DNA of 64,000 nucleotides from Hyperoodon ampullatus. Taxonomy: Eukaryota > Chordata > Mammalia > Artiodactyla > Ziphiidae. The stretch is from contig OX457061.1 of assembly GCA_949752795.1 (NCBI GenBank), positions 40,332,338-40,396,337 on the forward strand. Direction: 5' to 3'. Positions within the stretch are counted from its first letter, which is position 1. Each line of letters begins with the position of its first letter. The translations under genes and the position numbers were made by a program. The notes below the pieces were generated by a model. It worked only from the letters and a program-made list of their open reading frames with translations. It was not told the DNA's origin and did not search any database. Shown one piece after another: positions 48,061 through 59,360 of this stretch.

Positions 48061-51000
48061 TACCTAGTAAAATGCTAAAAATTAGATAATATTCAAAATA
48101 AAGAAATGATTTCCTGCCTCCAGGTCTTGTTTCCAAAATAGCAGGTGTGGTTCATGAAAAAATAATCATCTTTAATCAGCCTTAGATAGCTTAGTATGTA
48201 TTCCTCTCTGCAATTTTCCCCTTTATTTACATATTTTTGCACTCTATCCATTATTTAATTATACTGGTCTCTTCAGACTTTTTTCTCAGAATTATTTGTG
48301 CTTTTCTTGTTCTCAGTTTTGGACAAGAGAGGACAGCTGTTCAGAAAAGTGTCAGAACTCTGCTGACCACAATCAGGAGAGCCTGCTGGAAGATATTAGC
48401 AGATCCTCTCTTTATAGCTGAGGCTCCGTTTGTACCAGATTGGGCCATTTTGTGGGGCAGGTTCATTTCCAAATTCATGACTGTTTCTTCATTAAGGATA
48501 TTTGTTTTTTAAAAACAACATGGACAAATTTCCTGGTGCAGAGCAAAGTGCCCTGAAGGGAGTCCATGCTGGCACCCCAGCTGGCAGTAGCAGCAAGGAT
48601 AAAATGGTGATTAATTTGGTTAGTAGTTTAGAGCATTCTTAGTCAAGGCAAATCTGTGATCTAATTAGTAAAATTCTTAACTGAATTTACCAAGAATACG
48701 AGATGCCTGTGCTAATAGAATGTCCTCTAGACACTGACACATCGATACATTCCTAATTTGCTCTATTGAATGATGTTTTCTATGGAGTTTTTTTTTTTTT
48801 CCTTTTTAAAGAGAATTTTAGAATTCAACAAGAGAAACTTCTTGTGGATATTTTTCTGAATGTGTTGTGTTTTTAGGGAAATTCAATCTCTTGGATTAGG
48901 TTCATTTATACTTACCAGAAGGTTGAATTTAGAAAGGAATTTGATACCCAACATACTTTTTGAGTCTCATAAAGAGAGCGAGAGCTTTGAAAATCCTACT
49001 TTTAAGACCTAAAACCAGGAAGTTCTCTTCTACCTCCAGAAAAGACCCGGGTCCGTAAAACCTTGTGTGAGACTCAGAACTCTTTTAAGTCTACAGTTCT
49101 CTAGTGAATTATAAATTGAACCAAGTGTGTTCTCTTGTCTTGGGTAGGAACTGATCTTGTGAAATGAGTTAGTGGAATGGCATCATGATAATATTTGAAA
49201 GAGCTGCCAAACATGCTGGAGCCATTACAGTTGTTGCTGTAATAAGTTATAATAATTAAAATATGTATCATAATAATATGTTCATCAAACTATATATCTG
49301 AAGTTATCTGTACATTTTTAATTAAAAAGTTTAATTTGAATACAGCATGGTGGGCAAAACTACTTTCTGATACACTTGAATCCAGATATTCCTATTATTT
49401 ATGAAACTTGAGTTTTATCATTACTTTCCTTCTACTTGTATGGCTTCAAATGTTAAAACAACCAAAAGACTCTCAAACTTAAATTGCTTATAAATGATGC
49501 TATACTGCTTTTTTTCTGGGGTTTGTTTTTTTATAGAGGGTTTCTACACTTTTTTTCTTTTTGCCACTTGAATGCTTAAAGTTCATTTCAAAAGATTTGA
49601 AAACCTCACAGAAAATATAGAAATTAATGTAATAACATCAATGCATAAATTGTCAGTGGAACAAAAGGAGAAATTAGGAAAATCTGTTTGGTTCTTTTTG
49701 CATTATTTTTAGACGCCTGATAAACGGTCTTGTCATAGTGCTTTAAATAGAGTTTCACTTGCCACCAAGTAAAATCAACAATCCAATGACAGAATGTTTA
49801 AAATCTCTCTTGCTCTTTGCTATAAACTGTCTAGAAGGAGCAACATTGTGGACTTTCTGAGCATCATCAGTTTATCTTGTAGTTCTATGGTTTGCTGCAG
49901 ATGGTTTGGAAACTTCAGTACAACCACATAGGAAGGATGTCTCCAGCAGTATATGGTTACCATTGAGCCTTCTGTAGTTGAATTCTTGTGCAGAAATCAT
50001 TTGGAAGTGCTGCTCTGGCAATCAGTCAAGACCTAATGCTTAGTGTAATCCAGTCTGGAAAACATTGCGTAACTCTGGTTGAAGTTGGATCTCTGCTCTC
50101 TGGCAAGCTTCTGCCAAAAGAGGGAGCCTTGAAGGCTGTGAGCACTTTGCAGCCCTTCAGAAGATTATCATTTGGCCTGCCTGCATTTTGGTAGAACCAA
50201 GAGCTACCTCAGTTTACCGGAGACTTTAGAATTTTTCAGAAAAATTATCTTGGATTTTTTTCAGTCTAATGAGAGATACAATCTGCAGCCCATAAGCTTC
50301 AGTGCTTGATAAATGCCCTTGGTGCTGAGGTCCTCTTTTCCACCCATTCAGTCACCAGTGATAGTCTCTGACTCTCTTCCTTTTTTTTAAGATAATGAGA
50401 GAAAAGTTGTACGTATAGGTCTTTTAAAGAGGAGGACTGATGAGTCAAGGCTGTGGAGGCAAGATCACCATCTCTGTCCTCCTGTATTTCAGAGTTCTGG
50501 ATTTATTATGAGTGCATGTAATTCTCAGGCATATTTTTCAATTTCTCAAACATTCATAGAGCCCTTGCTCTATGCAAAATATTCTGCTAGATTCTGTGCA
50601 AAATATGCACACAAAAAAGCATCCTACATCAAACACAACTTTCCCTTCTCTTATCCTACCCAGTAAGCTCATATATTCCAAAAATTTAAGGTATTTACAA
50701 CTCAAGATAAATATGTCTTTTTGTTAACAACTTAGATGATAGACTCAAAAACACATGAATTAATTTTTAGGTCTGAAACCACCTAGATGGTAAGTTAGAG
50801 AAAGATGATAGAGCACTGTGGAAGATAAATGCAGTTGAAGAGACCTCAGTCATTTAGGAAAGTGGTAAAGAACAAGAAGTGAGTTTTAGGGTGAATATTT
50901 AAAGAGAAAAGGCAAACTGTTTACACAAAAGAAGATATCATTGTGTAGTTTGACAAAAAAATTATCTCTATGAGAATTTTCCTCCTGATTATCAAGAAAA

Positions 51001-51130
51001 TAATACAGCTAAACTAATAATTTGTAGGAATTAATTAATAAAAATATAAACCTGAAATGCAGTTCTATCATGTTTCCTTAAAGTATTCAGATTATTGCTA
51101 GAGATTGATATCTAGTTCTGGGGACTGCTA
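48061..51130. other. Long unassigned intron stretch
   Basis: About 3 kb with no recognised repeat or gene, the largest low-repeat block of intron 6. It includes a 14-T run near 48787-48800 and a moderately complex part at 49830-50230 that keeps a 68-codon open frame (49988-50194) without a recognisable domain. Confidence 0.45.
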
Positions 51131-51140
51131 TTAAAGTGTA

Positions 51141-51274
51141 GAGCAGTATTTCTCAAACTTCAATGTGTATAAGATTCCCCTGGAAAAATGTAAACAGTTT
51201 TCTTGGCCTTACTCCCAAGGACGCTGATACTGCTGATTCCCAGGACCATACTTTGAGTAGCTCTGCTGTAGAGA
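51141..51274 (+). mobile_element. MER5A-type (hAT-Charlie) DNA transposon
   Basis: 'agtatttctcaaacttcaat', 'aaggacgctgatactgctga' and 'ggaccatactttgagtagct' match MER5A in order. Confidence 0.85.
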
Positions 51275-51734
51275 ACTTGGACAGACCCTAAAGACTAAGT
51301 GCAAGACCTATGAGGAATAGCAACTCTAATAGTCTAGCCAGGAGATTAAGATGAAAATGTAATTTAAAAAATTAAGTCAAGTGATGAACTAAGCACCTGA
51401 ATGTCCTAGCATTCTTTTTATGCTTCCAACCTCTAGAAATTACAGGGAAATTTTAACAATTAAATATATAATATTGTGAGATAAGGGGGGCTTTTGATGA
51501 CCCACAAACTGTGAGAAAGGCTTAAAATGGTTGGTAGTGGGATATTTTTTAAGGCAAATATCACATCCCAGAAAGCTTGCAAGAGGGTTACTTTGGGGGT
51601 GGATTCAAGGAGTAGGAGGGTACGTGGCAGCCAACAAGATACCTGTTAGAGTACTGCAGTAATGGCAGCCAGCTGACTAGTCCCTCATACACTCCTCCAA
51701 TTCATCCGCTGCCCCCAAAAAAGAGATAACAAAA
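51275..51734. other. Non-coding DNA, nothing recognised
   Basis: About 460 bp without a named repeat or gene. Confidence 0.45.
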
Positions 51735-52335
51735 GTGTCCTGTTTCCCACAAGAATGGGGGAGGAAGCTTTGGAGGAGAACAAGCACCGGATGGCTGTCA
51801 ACTCCCAGCAGTGTGGGGACGCTCTAACGCCCAGAATGCAGTTTACTGGCAGCCCCGGCCAGCACCGCGTCCTGACCCTTGACCAAGTGCTGGAGGCGGG
51901 CTGCACTGAACAGAGCACTCCCAGAGAGACTAACATGGAACCCCAAATGCCAGGAAGAGCAAATAAACGAAAATCACCAGACATTCATGAAAAGTTGACC
52001 CCATAAGGGAAAAATGAACCAAATGCAACAAACAGAAAATGCAAATGTACCAACTATATGCGTTCCCAAGGACGAGCAAATGGATGTTTTAAATAAAAAA
52101 TGAATAATTAATTATCTTAAGAATAGTAAGAGAAACTATCAAATCCTTGAAGGAGGAATAAGCTGAGTTTTTTTCTAAGGGGGAAAAAAAAGAAAATTCA
52201 ATAAACAGGAGTTTATTGAGGTTATGAATAGGAGATAAAGCTAAATATTAACAAACAATGACTCCAAAGATTGAGCTGAGTAGTTCTCCTAGGATATAAT
52301 ACAAAAGGACAAAGAAATGGAACGTAAGAAAAGTG
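51735..52335 (+). mobile_element. Probable HAL1/L1-related 5' part, sense
   Basis: A GC-rich start, then 'aataaacaggagtttattga' and 'agattgagctgagtagttct', as I recall from HAL1, the ORF1-only L1 relative. An 83-codon open frame at 51755-52006 lies in the GC-rich start but has no recognised domain. Confidence 0.5.
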
Positions 52336-52377
52336 GTTTTTTTATTTTTAACTTTTAATATGGAGATCAAAAGGGGT

Positions 52378-52878
52378 GTCAAGGAAGATGGTGGATTAGG
52401 AAGTGCCAGGAATCCATCTCTTCACCTAGACAAAAATTTCATTGACAGGATCTGTTTGATGTAACTATTTTAGTACTCTAGTCTGTTTGAGGACTTTCAG
52501 CTTTCAGGGTAAGGCTTGGCCAGTAAATTGTGGATAATTTCAGCCCTTCTCATGGTAGAGGCCACCCATCACCAACCCCCTAGACCTATGGCAGGCAGCT
52601 CTACCTGCATTCCTAGATAGGCTTGGAGGAAAAAGGGTGAGCAGTGCTTGATAAATTTTGGTGTAGTATCAAAGGAGAATATGTGTAATTGTGTGAAGAA
52701 GCTATTATAATACTCCTGCCTTTTAAAACTACATACCTATGTGGGGCTAGACTCTCCATACAGTTCAACCAAAAGAAACGTATTGCAACAAATTAAATGC
52801 AGAAGTAAATACAAGAATCCAGCTGTCTTCTTTCAAGCTATATAGGAAAGAAAATTGCAAACATATAAAAGAGTGCCA
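52378..52878 (+). mobile_element. L1M-like 5' UTR fragment, sense (copy B of the duplicated unit)
   Basis: 'gtcaaggaagatggtggatt' and 'aggaagtgccaggaatccat' look like the 5' start of an old L1. From 52486 the sequence matches 28415-28802 at about 96 percent by eye. It is followed by a SINE at the same position as in the other copy. Confidence 0.7.
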
Positions 52879-53277
52879 GGCATCCCTGGTGGCGCAGTGG
52901 TTAACAATCCACCTGCCAATGCAGGAGATACGGGTTTGAGCCCTGGTCTGGGAAGATCCCACGTGCCACGGAGCAAATAAGCCCGTGCTCCACAACTACT
53001 GAGCCTGCGCTCTAGAGCCCTCAAGCCACAACTACTGAAGCCCGTGTGCCTAGAGCCCGTGCTCTGCAACAAGAGAAACCACCGCAGTGAAAAGCCCACG
53101 CACTGCAACAAAGAGTAAAACCCCTGTTCACTGGAACTAGAGGAAGCACGCTAGCAGCAACGAAGACCCAGCGCAGCCAAAAATAAATAAATGAAATAAA
53201 TACATTTTAAAAAATAAAAGAACTTTCAATTGAGAATCAAGTAACTAAGAGATCCAGTTTTACCAAGAATTTAAAAA
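52879..53277 (+). mobile_element. CHR-type SINE, sense, with extra 3' sequence and second A-tail
   Basis: The SINE body ends in an A-rich tail near 53219. Then 52 bp of unrelated sequence (53221-53272, starting 'aactttcaattgagaatcaa') and a second A-run follow. The perfect 12-bp duplication aaaagagtgcca lies at 52867-52878 and 53278-53289, outside both tails. This suggests read-through transcription before insertion. Confidence 0.82.
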
Positions 53278-53289
53278 AAAAGAGTGCCA

Positions 53290-53997
53290 CTCTTCTCACT
53301 AAATATTTTTGTTTTGTAAAATATAGTAATTTTTCAACAAAAATGTTATTCATGTTAACACCTAATGGATTTGTTATTGTTACTTTTAGTGAATTGATAA
53401 ATACTTGTAGGTGTCTTTGTTTTAATTCCAAATATGAGTATCAATAGTTATAACCTCAGAAACAAAAGCTGTTTGGTCTTTCAGTAATTTTTAAGGGTTT
53501 TTGAAACTCAAAAAGTCTAAAAACTACTGTCCTGTAGTGAAGATCACAGTCACCTTTCCCCACCCATGCACATATTACTCACTACTGGGTTTTTAGTGCC
53601 TGACTGTTAAATATAAGATGACAGGCTGTAACTTCTGTTCCACTAGCAGCTCACCTCTTTGGGCCCAACTCAGAAACAAGAACCAGAAATGTAATCTTTC
53701 TCAGGCTGGTCAAGCCAGACTATTGCTGAAATAATTGGAAGTAAACCCTTAAGTTACTACCCGTTGCTACTTTTCCAAAAGTATTGCATCACTTCATTTA
53801 TCATAGGTAACGGCCCCTGTGCCTTTTAGTCCAGCAAAGTCAAGCTATGGGAGCCCTTAAAATGGTGGAAATTCACATTGGGTTTGTGGACTGTAGTATC
53901 AAAAGCCTTAGTTATAACACATTAAGCCTATAATTACACTCTGATTTGATGTGACTTCTGATATTTGGCACTAGTCAAAATGCGATTTTCCCTTTTC

Positions 53998-54029
<32 letters not shown>

Positions 54030-54440
54030 TTTTTAGTGCAGATGATTGAACAGAGCCTTCCCTGTTTATTTGGTGCAGTGAAGTATAGAAGATAAAATGG
54101 GAGAAGGAGAAATGATCACCTTTAACAAGATTAATTTTTAAATGATTTTATATATATTTGAAATTGTTAAATTGGTTTTGCTGAAACAGAATTTCACCCT
54201 TGGGATACTATTTGAATGTTGGTTTCAATAAAGGTTCTTGAAAGTGTTAAGTAATATAAAATAAATTTATATATATGTGTATATATATATATATGGTGTT
54301 TAAAAATAAAGATGATGGGCAATGGTCACTACATATTTAAGGAAATATATTAAGCATATAGTATTGAAAGTAGAAACCAGTAAAAATAAAGAAAAAAAGA
54401 TTATTTAAAGAAAAGATCATCTAAAATAAATTCATATCAA
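53290..54440. other. Unassigned intron DNA with a long T-run
   Basis: No recognised gene. 54007-54034 is 28 T followed by AG. 54267-54294 is a TA-rich simple repeat. Confidence 0.5.
54007..54034. repeat. Poly-T tract (28 T)
   Basis: An uninterrupted T run preceded by 'ttttctttttcttc' and followed by AGTGCAGATG. I see no retroelement body on its right that it would be the reversed A-tail of. Confidence 0.9.
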
Positions 54441-54452
54441 TGTCCCCATTAA

Positions 54453-54772
54453 GGGACTTCCCTGGTGGTCCAGTGGTAAAGAATCCACCTTCCAATGCAG
54501 GGGATGTGGTTTCAATCCCTGCTCGGGGAACTAGGATCCCACATGCCACAGGGCAACTAAGCCCGTGCGCCACAACTACTGAGCCTGCCCGCCTCAACTA
54601 GAGAGCCACGTGCCCCAAACTACAGAGCCCACGTGCTCTGGAGCCTGCTGCGCCACAAAGAGAGAAAAAAAAAACAACCTGCGCACCACAACTAGAGAGA
54701 AGCCCACGTGCCGCAACAAAAAGTTCCTGCATGTCGCCACTAAGACCCAACTCAGTCCAAAAAAAAAAAAAA
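54453..54772 (+). mobile_element. CHR-type SINE, sense, long form
   Basis: 'gggacttccctggtggtcca', 'gatcccacatgccacaggg' and a tail 'ctcagtcc' plus 14 A. Duplication gtccYcattaa/gtccctattaa at 54442-54452 and 54773-54783. Confidence 0.92.
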
Positions 54773-54826
54773 GTCCCTATTAAAATAAAAGGTAATATTA
54801 TATCCACTAAACAAGAGCAGAATGCT

Positions 54827-55128
54827 AGACTTACAGATATAGAGAACAAACTAGTGGTTACCAGGGGGAGATGGAAGGGGAGAGGGGCAATATAGGAGTA
54901 GGGGAGTAAGAGATACAAGCTATTAGGTATAAAGTAAGCTACAAGGATATATTATACAACCTGGAGAATATAGCCAATATTTTATAATAACTATAAATGG
55001 AGTGTAACCTTTAAAAATTGTGAGTCACTATATTGTATACCTGTAACTTACATAATATTGTACAGCAGCTATACTTCAGTAAAAAATAAATCAATAAAGG
55101 AGTCCTAAGACAAAATTTAAAAAAGGAA
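54827..55128 (+). mobile_element. 5'-truncated L1 3' end, sense
   Basis: 'gaacaaactagtggttacca' to 'gcagctatacttcagtaaaa', the same L1 3' end as 44162-44636. Duplication cagaatgct at 54818-54826 and 55129-55137. Confidence 0.88.
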
Positions 55129-55165
55129 CAGAATGCTGTGTTTTTTTTTAAAAAGAAACATGCAG

Positions 55166-55376
55166 GGCTTCTCTGGTGGCGCAGTGGTTGAGAGTCTGCC
55201 TGGCGATGCAGGGGACACGGGTTTGTGCCCCGGTCCGGGAAGATCCCACATGCCACAGAGCGGATGGGCCCGTGAGCCATGGCCACTGAGCCTGCACGTC
55301 TGGAGCGTGTGCTCCGCAACGGGAGAGGCCACAACAGTGAGAGGCCCACGTACTGCAAAAAACAAACAAACAAAAA
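55166..55376 (+). mobile_element. CHR-type SINE, sense, short form
   Basis: 'ggcttctctggtggcgcagt' to 'cgtactgc' plus an (aaac)n tail. Duplication aaacatgcag / aaacatccag at 55156-55165 and 55377-55386. Confidence 0.93.
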
Positions 55377-55386
55377 AAACATCCAG

Positions 55387-56465
55387 AGAATGAAGAAAAT
55401 AGTTCTTGGAAATTAATAATGAGAGAGTGATAATTAAAAACATAATAAAAGATTGGAAGGTAAAGTTGAACAATTCTTTCAAAATCTAGAGCAAAAAGAC
55501 CAAGAGATGAAAAATAAGAAAGAAAAGATAAGAGAGAACTGTCCAGGAAGTTCAATATCCAAAAAATCAGCATCCCCAGAAAGAGAGAAAGGAGAAAAGA
55601 ATAGGTAGGAAATCATCAAAGAAATAATTCAAAAGATCTTTCCAGATTTAAGGTCCACTGAATGTCCAGCACAATGAATAGAAATAAATCCATACCAAGA
55701 CACATCAATGTGAAATTTCTAAGAGGATATCCAAAAACCTCCAGGGAGTAAAAACAGGACTTATATAAAGGGTCAAGATTCATAACAGCATGGGACTTCT
55801 CAGGAACAACACTGAAATTTAAAAGATAGTAGAACCAGACTTTCACAGTTCTGTAGAAAAATTACCAGAATTCTATAATCTGCCAAAGTATCCATCAAGT
55901 ATGAGAGTAAAATACTGATATTTTCAAACATGCAAGGTTTCAAATACTTTACCTCTCTTGTACCTTTTCTCACATGAGAAGAATGAACCAAGAAAGAAGA
56001 AGATATGGGATCCAGGAGAGAAGTGAAGGAAATCCCTATGGTAGAGGTCCCAAGATAACTGTACAGAGGGAGTAAAAAGGAACCTGTTCAGATTGGAATA
56101 GGTCAGAAGGTTCTAGGAGAAATTTCTTATAAGAAGTTGAAAATGGCAGAATATCAGATATGTTTGAATGTATTGCAAGGAGATTACATACTTGGGTGGG
56201 AGTTTAGCATTAAAATAATATCAGTGCCAAAAAAAAGAGAAAAAAGCAAACAAGCAAGCCAAGTAATAGTCACTAAACCCACAGAAAATAACATATTGAA
56301 TATCTAAAGCATGAGTTAGGCTTGAAAGTGGTTGCCTCTGAGATCAGAAAATGGGAGTGGGAGTGCTTGTTCAAAAGCTGCTGTTTTTTCATAAGCTTTG
56401 AAGAGCTATTTGACTGTTTAAGGTAGTTGTATCTGTAAGTTTGATAAAACTAAAAAATAAGTTTA
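55387..56465 (+). mobile_element. Probable HAL1/L1 ORF1-like relic, sense
   Basis: 'ttccagatttaaggtccact', 'gacacatcaatgtgaaattt' and 'ataatctgccaaagtatcca' have the look of the L1/HAL1 ORF1 3' part. It may be the right half of the relic at 51735-52335. Confidence 0.5.
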
Positions 56466-56499
56466 AAAAAAAAAGACTAACATCCCAAGTTCTTAATAC

Positions 56500-56870
56500 T
56501 GGTCTCTTCAAAACCTGCCTTCCTCCTCCCGCCCCACATTCACTCTGGACTTGCCACCTTGGACTCTGTTGTACTTAGATACTCCAGGCCTTCGTGTTTG
56601 CTTTGCATCTGCCTGTGACATTCTTCTCCCACATACATATATGGTTTGTTCATACACTTCCTTTAGATCTCTGCTCAAATGCTCCCCTCAGTAAATTCTT
56701 GCCCTCTCTTACCCCTCAGTGTACTTTACTTTCATTATGGCACTTGATATCATCTGGCATTTTATGCTTTTCGTTACTAAGTTTTGTCTTGTCTTTGCTT
56801 CTGTAGCACTACCACTGCAAACAGGTTTGAATATAGTAAGGGTTCAAAAAATATTTATTAGATGAATAAA
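56500..56870 (+). mobile_element. L2 LINE 3' end, sense
   Basis: 'gatctctgctcaaatgctcc', 'cattatggcacttgatatca' and the end 'caaaaaatatttattagatg' follow the L2 3' end. Confidence 0.75.
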
Positions 56871-56879
56871 TAGGACAAA

Positions 56880-57320
56880 TATACAAAAATTTAAAAACAA
56901 ATTCACTGAAGCAGAAATACAAGTGGATAACACACAAATATTCAATCTCAAAAAATATCAGGGAAATGCAGGTGAAAGCAATGGGATAATTTTTGCCCAG
57001 ATTAGGAATAAATAAAAATATCCAGAATAATATCACTGTCAGGGGTAGAAAAGTAAATTGGTAGTCTTTTGGAAAGCAATTCAATATGCAGATATTCACA
57101 TGGGGGCACAAACAGGCGTGTGCAAGGATACTGCTGCAGCAGTATTTCATAGTGAAAAATTAGAAACAACCTAAATGCCCATAAATGGAGATATTGTTAA
57201 ATTACAAAACACATATTTTAATAATAGGCAGCAAGTAAAAAAAAAATGAGTGACAGCTGTATGTTCTATATTGTGGTTTCATTTGTGTTTCACAAAAAAG
57301 ACTAAATTTGTAGATTTATG
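56880..57320 (+). mobile_element. Old LINE relic (L1ME/HAL1-like), sense
   Basis: 'tggaaagcaattcaatatgc', 'aaacaacctaaatgcccata' and 'atggagatattgttaaatta' are the forward version of the relic at 32280-33210. Confidence 0.5.
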
Positions 57321-57364
57321 GTTTTATATGAAGATACCTAGAGAATGATCTAATAGCATACATC

Positions 57365-58610
57365 CCAAACTTTCATTTTCCTGATTTCTAGTTGTTCATT
57401 TATTCATTTAATATCTGTTTCTGGAGCTATAAGTAGGAGTTGTCCCTACATACTAGGAATAGAGGAGTGAGCAAAATAGGAAAAGTGCCTGCCCTTACAG
57501 AGTGGAAGTCCTAGCAGGAAGAAACAGACCATGAACAATAAACAAGCAAATACATTATAGGTCAGGTGATGAAAAGTACAGTGAAGAAAAATAAAACAGG
57601 GTAAGAGAGAGAAGAAGAACACAGTGAGATAAGAGGACACTTGGTATGTTTAGCTCTGCTGTCAGTGGAGCTTTCTGCAGTAAAGGACAAGCCTTGTGAA
57701 TTTGCATTGTCTGATAGAGTAAACCACTAGCCTCATGTAGCTGTTGGAACTCTTGGTCTGTGCTAGTGCAACTGAGGAATGGAGTTTAAGTTTCATTTCA
57801 TTCCAGTTAATTTAAGTTTAAGTTGCCATATCTGGCTGATTGCTACCATATTAGCCAGTGCATTTATATGGGATGGTCAGGGAACTCCCCTACATACAGC
57901 AAGATTTGAGCTGAGACCTATACGAGATGAAGGAGCTAACCATGTGTTCCAGGCAGAATGAACAACAGGACCTTATCTGGAGTAGTCAGAGGCTGGAAAG
58001 GCCAGAGCAGAATGGGCAAGGTAAGAGTGGAAAGAGATGAAGCCAGAGAAACAGAGGGGGCCCCACCATGGAAGGCCTTGGCAACTAATGTAAGACTTGG
58101 CTTGTTCTCTGTGTGAGGTGGAAAGCCATTGAGCAGACAAGTGAAGTGATCTGAATTTCTAAGGGGTCTGGACCTGTTCCAATGATAGACAAGGCAGGTG
58201 AGGGCAGAAGCAGAGAGAAAATTAGGAGGATCCTACAGTAGCCCAGGCTGGAGGTGATGGTGAATTAGGGGGTAGTGATGGATGTGTAGAGAAGTAATGA
58301 AAGGAACTGATGGTATTAACCAGTGGATCAGATAAGGGGCAGGAGAGAAAAAGGAGGAATCAAGGATGGACTTCAAGGGTTTGGGCTTGAGCAAATGAGA
58401 TAAGGGAGCACTGGGGGAAGAGAACATTTGGGGAAGGAATTCAAGTTCTATTTTGGGCATGGTAAGCTGGAAGTGCCTGTAGAGGGTTAAGCCACAGTCC
58501 TGACAATGAGAGAGATCAAAATGGGAAGTGCAGCTAAAGGGTTTCTTCCTAGAGAACTATGTAAGAGAATAGAGTTCATAGATGGTGTTAGGGTACCCCT
58601 TTTTATGTGA
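57365..58610 (-). mobile_element. L2 LINE, antisense
   Basis: The reversed L2 3' end at 57390-57560, then 'atggaaggccttggcaacta', 'tacagtagcccaggctggag' and 'tcaaggatggacttcaaggg' in the order of the reversed L2 body. It ends about 120 bp before exon 7. Confidence 0.6.
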
Positions 58611-58730
58611 GGGGCAAAGCAAGTGACCTGTCATGGACCTTTTTAACATGAAGATTTTATATGCCTTTAACTATCAGTACATGTGGCTCTAAGATTTGGG
58701 TACTTATTTCTCATTTTATTTATTCTATAG

Positions 58731-58895
58731 AATGGCTCCTGAACGAGTAAGGTCCCTGTCACGAGTTTGTGTCCCACTTGTTACTCTGCCAGATTTTGAA
58801 CCATTGGTGGAGGCTCTGCTCACCTACCATGGACATGAACCTCAGGAAGTGCTCTGGCCCGAGTTCTGTGATGCTGTGAATGAGGCTTTTTTGCT
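58731..58895 (+). CDS. FANCC: FANCC internal exon (human transcript exon 7, about codons 174-229)
   Basis: The exon is 165 bp, equal to human c.522-686. The acceptor is TTCTATAG|A and the donor is CT|GTAAGT. The first base A completes the Arg codon left open by the previous exon (CG+A). It then reads [55 protein letters not shown], ending two bases into a Leu codon. Human FANCC from memory has [20 protein letters not shown] and then [30 protein letters not shown] EAILL. The reading frame is open throughout, so the gene looks functional in this part. The initiator-like ATG is internal. The following exon (beginning around KISLPMSA in human) is not in the window. Confidence 0.96.
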
Positions 58896-58974
58896 GTAAG
58901 TGATGACCATTTACCTTATCATCCAATTTTGTTTTTCCTTTTCTTAGAATACTTTAGTATGTTGGAAATGCAAT

Positions 58975-59360
58975 TTTCAAATGTTTTGGTCTCAGTACCA
59001 CTTTACATTCCTAAAAACTATTGAGGATCTCAATGAGCTTTCTAAAAAATGTGGGTTTTGTCTATCAATATTTACCATATTTGAAATTAAAACAAAAGTT
59101 TAAAAAATATTTATCACTTCATTTTAAAATAACAATAAATTGATTACATGTTAATACAAATAGCATATTTTTAATGAAACACAGTGACCTTTTCCAGGAA
59201 AAAAATTGTCTGACAAGAGTGGCATTGTTTTCACATTTTTACAAACCTCTTTATTGTTTGACTTAAAAGAAGACAGCTAGGTTCTCACAGATATTTCTGT
59301 ATTCAGTCTGGTGCAGTATGTTTTTTTGGTTGAGGTATATGAAGAAAATCCAGCTTCACA
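58975..59360. mobile_element. Eutherian DNA-transposon-like repeat (family not named)
   Basis: 'ttggtctcagtaccacttta', 'aactattgaggatctcaatg' and 'aagagtggcattgttttcac' recur in mammalian genomes and usually end in a hAT-like terminus. I cannot name the family with certainty. Confidence 0.45.

Noticed and set aside
51755..52006. 83-codon + strand open frame in a GC-rich patch
   Set aside because: It lies at the start of a probable HAL1/L1 relic, with no recognised domain and no exon borders. It is probably 5' UTR or leader of that relic.
54037..54110. Cryptic exon after the 28-T tract
   Set aside because: Strong acceptor-like context, but there is no convincing donor or FANCC-like frame after it. 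It is kept only as a low-interest finding.
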